A DNA stretch of 64,000 bases, from the NCBI RefSeq assembly GCF_022267315.1, contig NZ_JAIKLE010000020.1, forward strand, positions 1-64,000. Reading direction: 5' to 3'. Position numbers and translations under genes: made by a program. Of the stretch, positions 37,569 to 47,578 are shown piece by piece (position 1 is the first letter of the stretch; each line of letters begins with the position of its first letter). The notes under the pieces are model-generated. The model made no database searches and was not told the origin of the DNA. It was given only the letters and a program-made list of their open reading frames with translations. This DNA is from Maribellus maritimus (GTDB taxonomy: Bacteria; Bacteroidota; Bacteroidia; Bacteroidales; Prolixibacteraceae).

Positions 37569-38006
37569 TTATGATATTTTAATTTCTTTGAGTGGTTTTG
37601 GCTTCACTTCTTCACGTTTTGGAAGAGTGATGGTTAAAATACCTTCGGCATATTTTGCCGAAATCTTATCGCTGTCAACCGCGTTATCAGCAACAGTGAA
37701 AGAGCGCTGGAATGACTGGTACGAAAATTCCCTGCGAGAATAATTTTCCTTTTTTTCTTTTTTCTCATCTTTTTTTTCCGAAGAGATTGTTAACACATTG
37801 TTATGAAAACTAATGTTAAAATCTTTTTTTGTCATTCCCGGTGCCGCTACTTCGATACTAAATTCATCTTCGGTTTCTTTAACATTTACAGCCGGCAACG
37901 ATGTATTGGTGCTTGAGTAATTTGTAAGATTCCAATCCATCAAATCGTTGTTAAAAAAACGGTCAAAGATAGATGGAAAATAATCTTCTGATCTTTTTGC
38001 TAACAT
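37569..38006 (-). CDS. Hsp20/alpha-crystallin small heat shock protein
   Basis: ATP-independent holdase, 145 residues. The N-terminal arm is aromatic-rich (YFPSIFDRFFNNDLMDW). The alpha-crystallin domain runs from PAVNVKETEDEFSIEVAAPG to the end and includes REFSYQSFQRSFTV and the conserved AEGILTITLPK. A charged C-terminal tail carries the I-x-I motif (IKIS). It has AGGAGG 10 nt before the ATG, a full Shine-Dalgarno rarely seen in this genome, suggesting strong translation. Monocistronic with its own terminator. Confidence 0.94.
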   Translation of the reverse strand: MLAKRSEDYFPSIFDRFFNNDLMDWNLTNYSSTNTSLPAVNVKETEDEFSIEVAAPGMTKKDFNISFHNNVLTISSEKKDEKKEKKENYSRREFSYQSFQRSFTVADNAVDSDKISAKYAEGILTITLPKREEVKPKPLKEIKIS

Positions 38007-38265
38007 GACTTATTCCTCCTGTTCTTTTAATGGTTAAACAATTTAATGAACGTTATTTTTTTGTTTCACGTTTTTTTAAACAAAAAAAATACCAGAGCAA
38101 AAAAACTGTCATTTTTTTTATTTCAAGTGTCTGGTTGTCAGGTTGTGCTGTGTATGGTGTAAGTAAAATATAATCTATCAGGATTTTTTACACTGACAGA
38201 TTTTCAGAGAAAAAAACAGTTATGTTAGCAGGAGTAAAATAGAAGAGAGCTTCGTGTGAATATAA

Positions 38266-38631
38266 TTACCAGGTTGCGGTTACTTTGGCATAACCATTCT
38301 CATTATTCCCCAAATGACAAGCAGTAAGAAATAAATTATCTGGTTCAAGAGAACCGCCTGGCCATGCAACGTCATGGAAAACTCCAAGTTTTGTAGTTGA
38401 ACCATCTTCATCATAAATTGAATCATACTGATTTGGTACACCTACATATGCAGCCCCATGGTCGACAAATAGAGTATAGTGTACATTTCCTCCAGCATGA
38501 TAACTTACAGTAATTTGATAAGGATCGCCTGCGGCTTCATCGCATTCAACCCATCCGCTATATGCTGAACTTTGCTTAGAAACCATTAAAAAAATGGTAA
38601 AAACTGAAATAATAAAAATTATTTTTTTCAT
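38266..38631 (-). CDS. Small secreted protein of unknown function
   Basis: 121 residues with a clear Sec signal peptide (about 1-23, ending SSAYS). The mature part is about 98 residues, rich in Gly, Asp and aromatic residues, with a likely beta-sandwich pattern (YQITVSYHAGGNVHYTLFVD) and two cysteines (WVECDEA and LTACHLG) that could form a disulfide. I do not recognise a family. It follows the PPIase-like lipoprotein gene by 54 bp in the same direction, so the two probably form a transcription unit. It may be a client of that foldase. Confidence 0.7.
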   Translation of the reverse strand: MKKIIFIISVFTIFLMVSKQSSAYSGWVECDEAAGDPYQITVSYHAGGNVHYTLFVDHGAAYVGVPNQYDSIYDEDGSTTKLGVFHDVAWPGGSLEPDNLFLTACHLGNNENGYAKVTATW

Positions 38632-38685
38632 AAGTAGTTGTTTTAATTTGTTGTTTAAAATAAAAATAAGAATAGCTCTCTTCCA

Positions 38686-40359
38686 TTATTGTTTGATAGT
38701 ATTAATTGCTATAGGATATTTATTTTTTAGTATTCTTAGTCTGTTTGTTTTTAATTTTTCCATTTTGGCTGTCACTAATTGCTTTTTTATTTTTTTTCTT
38801 GCGATTTCAAAAGGCAAAATTTCTTTACCAAACTCGTTTGTTTTGACAAGCACAATAGCTTTATTATTGAATTCTATTGGTCCAATTCGTTTGTTTAAAT
38901 CTGCTGTAAATAGTTTTTCTATAATTTCTGGTGAATATTTTTTGTCTGATATGTCGATAGCAACTTCCTTTTGATACGAATCCAAATTCATCAATATTGT
39001 ATCAGATTGGTTTTTAATCCCTCCCTGGGTAGCGATTTTATCGAGTTGAAATACGTGTGATATAGCAGAATTTGTGTTTTTAAAAGTTAAAATGCAGACC
39101 GAGCATTTTCGGCATGTTGTGAAACTATTTTTGTTGTTATTGTAGTATTCAGATAATTCTTTGTGATGAATTTCTTCTGAGAGAAAATTGTCTTCTATAT
39201 ATTTTTCCAGAACAAGACTATTTTTATAATTTTTTTTGTCCAAAAGGAACTCTTTTGAATTTGTGATGCCCAAATTGACACACTCGAAATAAAGGTATTG
39301 TTCCAGTACTATCTGTTTAAGCGTTTCTTCCAGGGTAGCATTATTTGTAATAATTGGAGTAAGAGGGTTGTTGTAATAATAATCGAAAAAATCAGAAGCT
39401 AAAAGAGCTTTTGTTTCATTGTTTTGGTTGTATGTCAAAATTGTATCAGTAGAAAAAGATGTATTTTCTTCAGCGCGCGATGACTCTTTAATTTTCCTAA
39501 ATATTTTGTCCTTAACTTTTTTGTTGATGTTGATATCAGCTTTGCCGTAAATAAAATCTCTTTTGTTGTTAACAATTTGTCTTTCTTTTAAATGTGTATA
39601 CCTAAGTTTTATCGCTTCTTCCTCTCTTTTAAAATCCTTTTGTTTTCTTTCTGATTTCTTTTTCAAATAAACAACCAGAATTTTATTATCATCAAGTGAA
39701 ATTTTGGCTGCATCTTCATTGTCTAAAGAATATATAAAGTCTTTAACAGGTTCGAGTTCGTTAAAAGGATAAAGCAGTTGAATGTGTTTATGTTTGATTG
39801 TACTTGTTTTGCACATTTCTACTACTTTGAGAAAGTCAGCTTTTGTCTTGATGGCGATATCATTTTCGAAGATTGAGTAAAAGGAATCAGAATCAGGGAA
39901 AATAAAATACTCAAGTTCAAATGTTTTGTTTTGTTTTTTATGAATGTTTTTAATTTCCTTTTTTGTAAAGATAAGTTTAGGTTCCTCGATTTTATTCCAT
40001 AAATATCCTTTATATTGCCCCAGCATTGTTCGTGCGGCATAGTTTACTTTTTTGTTGATTGCAGAAATTGTATCATACTTTTCATTATAGGCATCAGTCA
40101 GGAGATAGGCATTATTAATATATTGTTCACTCCAGACATTAGTGTTTCCAAACGTTTTACTTTCGATTGCACGTTTTTTATTTTTTTCAAATTCGTATTT
40201 TGTTATTTTAAATGAGTCTATTTGAAGTACGATTTCATCATTAATGACATCATTTTGAACGTTGAGTTTACATGAAAATCCTATTAAAACAATACACAAT
40301 GAGGTGTAAAATAATTGGAACAACAAAATATTTGTTTGGACTAAATTTCGGTAATACAT
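38686..40359 (-). CDS. SurA/PpiC-like peptidyl-prolyl isomerase lipoprotein with CxxCxxC motif
   Basis: 557 residues with a relaxed lipobox (LIGFSC, Cys30). Layout resembles SurA/PrsA foldases: an N-terminal helical region (IDSFKITKYEFEKNKKRAI), a long charged middle, then a C-terminal parvulin-like segment (LSEYYNNNKNSFTTC, IIEKLFTADLNKRIGPIEFN, NKAIVLVKTNEFG) and a final helix of SurA type. Cys416, Cys419 and Cys422 form C-R-K-C-S-V-C in front of the parvulin region, not usual for these foldases. Catalytic rotamase residues are not clear, so it may be a chaperone only. Base composition is more AT-rich than the neighbours. Confidence 0.6.
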   Translation of the reverse strand: MYYRNLVQTNILLFQLFYTSLCIVLIGFSCKLNVQNDVINDEIVLQIDSFKITKYEFEKNKKRAIESKTFGNTNVWSEQYINNAYLLTDAYNEKYDTISAINKKVNYAARTMLGQYKGYLWNKIEEPKLIFTKKEIKNIHKKQNKTFELEYFIFPDSDSFYSIFENDIAIKTKADFLKVVEMCKTSTIKHKHIQLLYPFNELEPVKDFIYSLDNEDAAKISLDDNKILVVYLKKKSERKQKDFKREEEAIKLRYTHLKERQIVNNKRDFIYGKADININKKVKDKIFRKIKESSRAEENTSFSTDTILTYNQNNETKALLASDFFDYYYNNPLTPIITNNATLEETLKQIVLEQYLYFECVNLGITNSKEFLLDKKNYKNSLVLEKYIEDNFLSEEIHHKELSEYYNNNKNSFTTCRKCSVCILTFKNTNSAISHVFQLDKIATQGGIKNQSDTILMNLDSYQKEVAIDISDKKYSPEIIEKLFTADLNKRIGPIEFNNKAIVLVKTNEFGKEILPFEIARKKIKKQLVTAKMEKLKTNRLRILKNKYPIAINTIKQ

Positions 40360-40750
40360 GTGAGTTTAGAATACTAAATAAAAATGGGCGATTAAAAATT
40401 CTTAAATGAAATATAAAAGAGTCTGAATAATTTTTATGTTACAGTTCGGTGATCATAATGGTTTAGGTTTATTTACGGTTTTACTTCTATAAAGATAAGA
40501 AAACGAATGTAATTTACAATAGATAATCTATGTTATTTTTATATCCGGTATTCTGTTGTTTATCAATTATTTTGTGTAATAAATTTTTAGTTTGTAATGA
40601 GAAATTTATTACAAAAATATTTGCAATATTTTCGCTTACTCAAATCATTAGATTGTGTATCCACAACAATTTTTTATTTTATGCGCAGGTATCAATCAAT
40701 CCTTTTTAATACATGTATAAAAGGGATTAAAGGAGCTGGCAGCATTCATT
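40360..40750. other. AT-rich intergenic region without a supported gene
   Basis: 391 bp between the foldase gene and the MFS gene. It contains many short A/T runs and a small inverted repeat TTGTAAT/ATTACAA near 40590-40615. I find no convincing ORF, tRNA or full promoter. A TATCTTTA on the minus strand near 40495 is a weak -7 candidate for the foldase gene. Confidence 0.5.
40698..40728 (-). terminator. Imperfect hairpin after the MFS gene
   Basis: AATCCTTTTTAATAC and GTATAAAAGGGATT pair with one wobble and one bulge around a very short loop. It lies 23 bp past the MFS stop. No T-run follows, so the call is weak. Confidence 0.3.
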
Positions 40751-41938
40751 TTACTTTTTGCTGATGTTGTTTTTGAATAATAATACAAAAAGAAGTAATG
40801 TACTTACCGAAAGTAAAGTGGTAACTCCCCAAATGCCATTCCAGTTTGTTGCGCCTTCAACTCTGAAAAAATCAATAATATGCGCACAAATAAAATTACC
40901 CGCCAGCAATCCGACTCCAAAGGTAACAAGGAATATAAATCCCTGAGCCTGAGATTTTAACTCCGCCGGTGCTTTTTTGTCGATGTAAATTTGTCCGCCA
41001 ACATAGAAAAAACCAAAAATTAGTCCGTGAATCAGTATTCCAATATAATACATCCAGCTTTGGCTGATTACACCCCCGGCATAAAATGCCAGGTAACGAA
41101 TGGTGAGGGCAACCAATCCCAAAATCATCACTTTTCGTAGTCCCAGTTTTTTGATTGCCGGTGAGACCAATAAAAGAAATCCCATTTCAGCCAGAATTCC
41201 CCAATTCATGGTTACTGAAATATATTTTGTATTGATGTGTAACAGAAATTCAGAGAAGAAGGAATAATACATGGCGAAAGGGATCATGGAAATGAATGAG
41301 AAAATAATAAAAATAGCAAAGTTTCGATCCCTCATCATTTTTAATGTTCCCAACCCAAAGATCTCGATAAATGATATTTTTTCTTTTTTTGCCTGAGGAG
41401 GTGTGTTAGGTAAAGTGAAATTAGTAGCGGCAGCCAGTAAACTAACTCCGGCACCACAATAAAACGGAATATTTGTTCCGTCAAAATCGATGTTAAAGAA
41501 TTTGATAAAAATAATACTAAATATACCTGACGCTACCCATCCGATAGAACCAAATACGCGAACTTTTGGAAATTCTTCTGACGACAAATGAGCCATTGAT
41601 ATTGAGCTGGTTAGTCCCCATGTAGGCATGTAACCAAACATGGCAATCAGAAGATAAACAAACAGCAGGTCGGAATTATTAGTAGTTCCGGCAAGGAATA
41701 GCATTATTGCATTGATGATGTTAAGGCCGGCCAAGACCTTTTGCCCGGCAAAAAATCGGTCGGCAATCATGCCGATTACAGGAGAAAGAATACAGCCGAG
41801 CGCCATTGAACTTAAGATGAGTGCTTTTTCGGTGCTTCCTACCCCAAGGTTGGTTAAATAGGCGGCTAGCGGAACCCACCAGACAGCATACATCATATAC
41901 TGTAAAAACATCATCGACGAAAGTTTTATTCGTGTCAT
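40751..41938 (-). CDS. MFS transporter, nucleoside:H+ symporter (NupG-like) family
   Basis: 395 residues with 12 predicted membrane helices. The N-terminus (KLSSMMFLQYMMYAVWWVPL, AYLTNLGVG) and LSSMALGCILSPVIGMIADR match the Nuc_H_symport group, members of which in Bacteroidota carry sugars or nucleosides across the inner membrane. It is downstream of uptake locus 2 but separated from its susD by a strong terminator and 158 bp. It may import the product released from the SusCD substrate. Substrate is not predictable. Confidence 0.88.
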   Translation of the reverse strand: MTRIKLSSMMFLQYMMYAVWWVPLAAYLTNLGVGSTEKALILSSMALGCILSPVIGMIADRFFAGQKVLAGLNIINAIMLFLAGTTNNSDLLFVYLLIAMFGYMPTWGLTSSISMAHLSSEEFPKVRVFGSIGWVASGIFSIIFIKFFNIDFDGTNIPFYCGAGVSLLAAATNFTLPNTPPQAKKEKISFIEIFGLGTLKMMRDRNFAIFIIFSFISMIPFAMYYSFFSEFLLHINTKYISVTMNWGILAEMGFLLLVSPAIKKLGLRKVMILGLVALTIRYLAFYAGGVISQSWMYYIGILIHGLIFGFFYVGGQIYIDKKAPAELKSQAQGFIFLVTFGVGLLAGNFICAHIIDFFRVEGATNWNGIWGVTTLLSVSTLLLFVLLFKNNISKK

Positions 41939-42030
41939 ATATCAGGTATTTAAAATGTTGGATTTAGGTATTTATAGTTTTTTAAAGTTCGTCGTTCAGG
42001 TTATTTTAGCAGGTTTTTTATTCAAGAAGG

Positions 42031-42072
42031 TTTAAAAAAGACCGATTCTTTTAAGAATCGGTCTTTTTTAAA
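42031..42072 (-). terminator. Strong terminator after susD of uptake locus 2
   Basis: Near-perfect palindrome with core ACCGATTCTT/AAGAATCGGT (42041-42050, 42053-42062), extended by A/T arms on both sides to a 20-bp stem. A T6 run follows on either strand, so it can work in both directions. It starts 24 bp past the susD stop. Confidence 0.88.
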
Positions 42073-42096
42073 CTAACCAAACTTAACTATCATTAT

Positions 42097-43968
42097 CTAT
42101 TCATATCCAGGATTTTGTTGTAGTTGTGGCGCCTTGTTCGTTTCAGTACGTGAAAGTGGTAACCAATAATTGGTGTCTATCCATGCTCTGTCATCAACAC
42201 TTTCGTCAGTGCTGTAAACCCATTTTGAACTACCATCGTCATAATGGTATATGTACATTGGATAAACATTTTTGATCACTTCATCTGCAATCATCCATTT
42301 ACGCATCATATACCAACGATCACCCTCTCCGTAGAATTCAATTTGGCGTTCATGTCTGTACCATTCACGTGCCTGCTCCTGATTAGTTGAAACATCACGG
42401 TCTGGTAATCCGGCACGATTACGAATCATATTTACCACGTTCATACCTTCTTCAACTTCGCCTAATTCGATACAGGCTTCGGCATAATCCATAAGGACTT
42501 CTGCATATCTCATTTCAATCCAGGCATTTTCATTATTATAATATTGCCCTTCGGTTGCCGGATCCTGATATTTTTTGAGATAGTATCCTGTTTTTGTACC
42601 ATTCCATGATTCAATGTAGCTTTGACGGGTATCAATTCCTGAAGTAGTATCACTACCTGAAATATAATAACTTACCTGTACAAGACCATTGGTTTCCGAA
42701 CGTGCCTGCCATTCTGCACCATCGTATAAAACCGTGGCATAAAACCGTGGTTCCCTTCCAACATAAGGATTGATTTCAGGATCAGCTTCCAGTTCCGCTG
42801 CTGTTGCTTCGCGTACAAATTCATCTCCCGGATTGTATTTGTCCCAAACAAACGGGGTTCCGTCAGCCATTTCAAATTTTCTTACAAGAGGCTCAACCGG
42901 GCCATTGTTCCCCCAGTTGTGGTATCCATTAGGTCCCCACCATCTATTCTGAGTGGTTCTGTTACCCTGAGCTTGTAAGTACTGAATGCCCCAGATAGAT
43001 TCATTATTCCACGTTCCCCTTTGCGTAAAAATACTTTCAAAATTTTCAGCATAGGCCATGATGTCTTCCTTTGTCATATTTGCCGGAGGATCATCTGTCG
43101 TCCCTGTTAAGGAATAAAAGCCATAAGTTCCGTCTATAATTGCTTTAGCCGCTGTCTTAGCCGCCTCAAGTCTTTGTGTACGTGTGCCAGACTGGAAAGA
43201 GACAAGTGGATTGGAAGGCTCATAACCACCATTCATTAATTCACCGGTGCTCCAGCTCAATATTCTTGATTTTAATGCAGCTGCAGCCCCTTTTGTCGCA
43301 CGTCCCTGTTCCATTCCACTTTCAGGTAACGCGGCAATAGCTTTGTCACAATCATCAAGGATTTGTGCAAGAGTTTCATCAATGGAAGATCTTTGGATCG
43401 AAAGAAAATCCTGCTCCAGTTCAAAGGCGTCTGTAGTTAAAACTACGCCACCGTATGAACGCATCAGATTAGCAAAATCAAAGGCACGGATAAAATAAGC
43501 TTCTCCTTTCATTATCGCAAGTTGGTCTGCTTCATCATTGGTCTCAGTTGGGACCTCGTCAACATTAGCAAGGAAAAGGTTAACGTTCTTAATGTTGTTG
43601 TACAGGCGCCAGGTCACCCAGCTAAAACGCCAGCCCCCAAAATGTCCCAATTCATCCGGGGTCATAATTCCTTTTATCGACGGATAACTTCCGGGTCTGT
43701 GAATACACAAACACTCATCGGTTGCCCCGGCAAGGATGTCTTCTCTTAATCCCAGTGTGGCATTGTTGCTGCCATCATTGTCATCTCCTCCAATGTAGTC
43801 ATAACATTTTCCAAGAAAAGCTTTTGTTAGATTTATATCTTGAAATACAGATTCCTCATTAAAAGCATCTACCGCTTTTTGGTCGAGAATATCGTCGCAT
43901 GATGTTGTTGCTAAAATAAGCGTCAACATCAATATTGAATATCCTAATATCTTTTTCATATTCTTCAT
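42097..43968 (-). CDS. SusD/RagB-family outer-membrane glycan-binding lipoprotein
   Basis: 623 residues, at the long end for the family. Lipobox ATTSC (about residue 24). N-terminal SusD-like region (FLGKCYDYIGG, IMKGEAYFIRAFDFANLMRS, GAAAALKSRILSWS) and the C-terminal RagB/SusD part (IEMRYAEVLMDYAEACIELG, WYRHERQIEFYGEGDRWYMM) are clear, ending in PQLQQNPGYE, a typical SusD tail. It sits 21 bp after susC and forms its pair. No degradative enzyme follows within the locus, so the substrate stays unknown. Confidence 0.95.
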   Translation of the reverse strand: MKNMKKILGYSILMLTLILATTSCDDILDQKAVDAFNEESVFQDINLTKAFLGKCYDYIGGDDNDGSNNATLGLREDILAGATDECLCIHRPGSYPSIKGIMTPDELGHFGGWRFSWVTWRLYNNIKNVNLFLANVDEVPTETNDEADQLAIMKGEAYFIRAFDFANLMRSYGGVVLTTDAFELEQDFLSIQRSSIDETLAQILDDCDKAIAALPESGMEQGRATKGAAAALKSRILSWSTGELMNGGYEPSNPLVSFQSGTRTQRLEAAKTAAKAIIDGTYGFYSLTGTTDDPPANMTKEDIMAYAENFESIFTQRGTWNNESIWGIQYLQAQGNRTTQNRWWGPNGYHNWGNNGPVEPLVRKFEMADGTPFVWDKYNPGDEFVREATAAELEADPEINPYVGREPRFYATVLYDGAEWQARSETNGLVQVSYYISGSDTTSGIDTRQSYIESWNGTKTGYYLKKYQDPATEGQYYNNENAWIEMRYAEVLMDYAEACIELGEVEEGMNVVNMIRNRAGLPDRDVSTNQEQAREWYRHERQIEFYGEGDRWYMMRKWMIADEVIKNVYPMYIYHYDDGSSKWVYSTDESVDDRAWIDTNYWLPLSRTETNKAPQLQQNPGYE

Positions 43969-43989
43969 TTTTCAAAATTGATTAAATCA

Positions 43990-46900
43990 TTAAAATGTAA
44001 CTTTTACTCCCAGTGCTAGTGTTTTTAGAGCAGGGTATGCCATAGGAGCACCAATTTCCGGGTCAAAATTCTTTTGGGCAGCATAAATCAGGAACAGGTT
44101 GTTTCCTGAAAAATATACCTGAGCTCTTGAAATTCCAACATTTCCAAATACACTATTGGGAATTGTATAAGTAAGAATTGCATTTTTCAAACGGCAATAG
44201 GCCATGTTATCATAATGATATGTACTGTTGTTTACATCAAAAGCCCAGTAGAGGTCATCACGGTTGTATGCTCTTGCAACATCAGTGTGTGTATTTTCCG
44301 GAGTCCATCTGTTATCAAAACTCCACTGGAAATAGTTACCGGCTTCACCACGTCGTCCATCCTGAATATTCATGCGGTAATAAGTTCCCTGGCCTTGTGC
44401 CAATAACGACAAATTCCAGTTTTTATAAGTAATATCGAGGTTGATTCCGTAAAAGATTTCCGGAGCGTCGGTTTTGTCAAGTAATACTTTATCATCGGAG
44501 GTAATTTTTCCGTCTCCACTCACATCTTCAAAAATAACATCACCTGGTTTTGCATTCGCCCAGTGAGGATACTCTAAGGCGGCTTCATCTGCAAAAATAC
44601 CAATGGCGTTATAAAGAAGGGTTGCTCCATAGGGGTGCCCGGTACGTTGTTGCCATGGAACTGCTCTTTCCGGCTCATCCATAAATACCACTTCATTATG
44701 GTTATAAGAGATATTACCTCCAAGATCAAATCTTAAGTCATTGGTAAGATTCTTGTGGTATCCGGCTTCAATTTCAAAACCACGGTTGTCCACTTCTGCT
44801 ATATTTTCGTCTGGCAGAGCCAATCCTGTAAATTCAGGTACCGAAGCATCTCTGGTTGCAAGAATATCAGAACGTTTACTGTAGAAAAAATTAGTATTTA
44901 AATAAAATATGTTGTTTAAAATCTGGGAATCAAAACCAATATTGTATGTGGTTTGTTTTTCCCAGGTAATATTTGGGTTTGCCACAACTGCTTGTCTTAC
45001 TGTTGTTTCTACTGCTTTTCCGGTTCCCATAGTTAATCCCGGTGACAATTCATATTTATTTATGTACTGGAAGGGATCTCCCGGATCCATACCCATTTTT
45101 CCGAAGGAACCTCTTAGTTTAAAGTAGTTGATAAAACTAAGGTTTTGTTTCCAGAAATTTTCTTCAGAAGCTCTCCATCCCAACAGGAATCCAGGGAAAT
45201 TACCCCAGCGGCTGTCCGGAGGGAATTTTAAGGAGCCGTCACGACGGAACACTACTTCAGCCAGGTATTTCCCCTTATAGCTGTAATTGAAACGTCCTAT
45301 CCACGATTTGCGGGCATATATGTACATTGTTCCCCATGCATCTTTATCTGCATTGCCACCTGCATCCAATGTTTGAACAACATCAGAAATATAATATTTA
45401 CGGAATCCGTGGAAATTGTTCCATGATTCGTCAACTTGCTCATAAGCCCCAAACAGGGTAACAGAATGGTCACCGAATTCGCGGGTATAGTTGAAATTAA
45501 AATTAGTCAGTTTTCGAATATCCCTTCGGTAATATTCTTCTAACTCCGGACTTGAATATCCACGTGCTCGAGGAACAAGTTCCATATCGGTAACATAACC
45601 TTCTGAGTCACGGGTCGCGTTAGCCCAATTTTCGTCGAAGGCAAAGTATAATGTCCACGGTTTACGGAACATTTTATTGTAGAAATTGGTAACATCATAC
45701 GTGTAAGAAGCTCCTAAAGTTAATCCCTTAATCATTGGAGGAGTTATTGTTCCAGAAAACGTTAACTGGTTAACATACCATTTTTGGTCGTTATATCCCC
45801 CTTCGAAAGTAGAAGTTACCACAGGGTTGTCACCATATTCAATGTCTGGTCCTGGTTTTCCATTGGGCCAGAATGACCATTGGGTTGGTAGTAAACGTGT
45901 GGTTTGACCGTAGATCGCATCAGCTCCTTTAGTTGGATACTTTTTATTGTTTAAGTATCCTGCATAGTCAACTGACGTTTTTAACCAATCTGTAATTGGA
46001 ACTTCCAGTTTGGCGCGTAAATTGTATTGTTTGTAATTGGTTGATTCCTGTTTATAGATAGCCTCTTCGTTTTTAAACCCAAATGATACGTAATAATACA
46101 TTCCATTGTTTCCTCCATCAAGAGTAACATTATGTTTACTGGTTGTGTTCCATTTTGAAACCAAGTCGCCAACCCAGTCGCTGTTAGGATGTTCCCAGGG
46201 ATCCCTTCCACTATAAAATAAAGCGATGTCTTCGTCGGTAAAAGTTCTGGGTTTTGCCTGATAATCCTGATATTCAGTTAACATCGTAGCGTAATCGCCA
46301 GCATTGGTTACTTTAGGAAGGATAGTAGGTGTCATAAATCCTTGATAAAACTGGTAGTTTAATCTTGGTTTACCAGCTTCTCCTCTTTTGGTTGTAACCA
46401 AAATAACACCATTTGCAGCCTGAGCTCCATAAATGGCCGCAGAAGCATCCTTCAATATGGATATACTTTCTATATCCACTGGGTCAATATCGGATAACGA
46501 TCTTCCAGGAATACCGTCTACAACGACTAATGGAGCAGATAATGCTTCATCCCTGGCGTCATCGTCTGGGTCACCTAAAGTTGATCTACCACGAACTAGT
46601 ATTCTTGCGTCATTTTGTCCAGGCTCTCCACTTCCCTGGATGAAAGTGGTACCAGGCATACGTCCTGACATGGCATTAGAAACATCGGCAGATGGAATAG
46701 AGGCGATTTTTTCGCCGCTTACAGAAGTAACAGAACCGATGACATTGGCTTTCTTTTGTGTGGCATAACCTACAGCAATTACTTCGTCCAATCCGATTGT
46801 TTCGGCTACCAAAGTAATGTTAATGGTTGTTTGGTTGCCAATAGTCATTTCCTGCGTTTTCATTCCTACAAATGAGAAAGAAAGTACATTGGCGTCAGCA

Positions 46901-47439
46901 GGTACAGTTAAATTGTAGTTTCCGTTGATGTCCGTCACTACACCAACGGTTGTCCCCTTAACCACAACTGTAACTCCCGGAAGCGGAGCTCCGTTTTCAT
47001 CCACAACCCTACCTGAGATGGATTTTTGTTGTGCATTGGCAGGAGTTACTGAGTTTGATTCTGTGTTTGTTTTTCCTTCAGCCGGAAAAACAATAACCTG
47101 GCGATCAATTACTTTGTATTCCAGGTTGTGTTCCGGAAGTATTTCATCCAGAATTTCTTCAACGCGGGCGTCGCTGGAAGTAACTGATACCTTTTGATTG
47201 TCATTTACAACATCGTTGTTGTAAATAAACTTAAACTCACTTTGATCTGTGATAGTTTGAAAAACTTCTTTCAGGCTCACTTTCTTCAAGTTTAAGTCGA
47301 ACTTTACTGATTCAGAATAAGCACTTGCCTGAACGTTAGATGCAATCACCATGAGCATTATTAGTAATGCAGCTCCATGGCGAAGTGTTTTTAGCCATCC
47401 GAAGAACACGGAAGGCGTTTTTTTAACGCTATGTTCCAT
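43990..47439 (-). CDS. SusC/RagA-family TonB-dependent transporter with STN signalling domain
   Basis: 1149 residues: signal segment (about 22-40), STN domain (about 46-120), linker, carboxypeptidase D-like domain (about 139-212), TonB-box-like LDEVIAVGYAT (217-227), plug (GDPDDDARDEALSAPLVVVD, DIESISILKDASAAIYGAQA), and barrel ending LALGVKVTF. The STN domain and the upstream fecR/ECF pair indicate substrate-induced expression, as in uptake locus 1. The two SusC proteins differ over most of the barrel, so they carry different substrates. The start sits 139 bp after fecR with a hairpin between. Confidence 0.96.
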   Translation of the reverse strand: MEHSVKKTPSVFFGWLKTLRHGAALLIMLMVIASNVQASAYSESVKFDLNLKKVSLKEVFQTITDQSEFKFIYNNDVVNDNQKVSVTSSDARVEEILDEILPEHNLEYKVIDRQVIVFPAEGKTNTESNSVTPANAQQKSISGRVVDENGAPLPGVTVVVKGTTVGVVTDINGNYNLTVPADANVLSFSFVGMKTQEMTIGNQTTINITLVAETIGLDEVIAVGYATQKKANVIGSVTSVSGEKIASIPSADVSNAMSGRMPGTTFIQGSGEPGQNDARILVRGRSTLGDPDDDARDEALSAPLVVVDGIPGRSLSDIDPVDIESISILKDASAAIYGAQAANGVILVTTKRGEAGKPRLNYQFYQGFMTPTILPKVTNAGDYATMLTEYQDYQAKPRTFTDEDIALFYSGRDPWEHPNSDWVGDLVSKWNTTSKHNVTLDGGNNGMYYYVSFGFKNEEAIYKQESTNYKQYNLRAKLEVPITDWLKTSVDYAGYLNNKKYPTKGADAIYGQTTRLLPTQWSFWPNGKPGPDIEYGDNPVVTSTFEGGYNDQKWYVNQLTFSGTITPPMIKGLTLGASYTYDVTNFYNKMFRKPWTLYFAFDENWANATRDSEGYVTDMELVPRARGYSSPELEEYYRRDIRKLTNFNFNYTREFGDHSVTLFGAYEQVDESWNNFHGFRKYYISDVVQTLDAGGNADKDAWGTMYIYARKSWIGRFNYSYKGKYLAEVVFRRDGSLKFPPDSRWGNFPGFLLGWRASEENFWKQNLSFINYFKLRGSFGKMGMDPGDPFQYINKYELSPGLTMGTGKAVETTVRQAVVANPNITWEKQTTYNIGFDSQILNNIFYLNTNFFYSKRSDILATRDASVPEFTGLALPDENIAEVDNRGFEIEAGYHKNLTNDLRFDLGGNISYNHNEVVFMDEPERAVPWQQRTGHPYGATLLYNAIGIFADEAALEYPHWANAKPGDVIFEDVSGDGKITSDDKVLLDKTDAPEIFYGINLDITYKNWNLSLLAQGQGTYYRMNIQDGRRGEAGNYFQWSFDNRWTPENTHTDVARAYNRDDLYWAFDVNNSTYHYDNMAYCRLKNAILTYTIPNSVFGNVGISRAQVYFSGNNLFLIYAAQKNFDPEIGAPMAYPALKTLALGVKVTF

Positions 47440-47486
47440 AAAATTAATGGTTTAGTTTGTTAAACAAAAAAAATAATTTCACACTT

Positions 47487-47524
47487 TCAAAAGGAAGGAA
47501 ACTGACCAGATTTCCTCCCTTTTT
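47487..47524 (-). terminator. Hairpin between fecR and susC of locus 2
   Basis: AAAAGGAAGGAAA (47489-47501) pairs with TTTCCTCCCTTTT (from 47511) with one mismatch and a 9-nt loop. Same position as the hairpin in uptake locus 1. On the minus strand no long T-run follows, so partial termination or RNA processing is more likely than a full stop. Confidence 0.5.
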
Positions 47525-47578
47525 GATATAATTGGTTTAAGTTACCCAAATGGTCTTTTTTTATTATTACGAACATAT

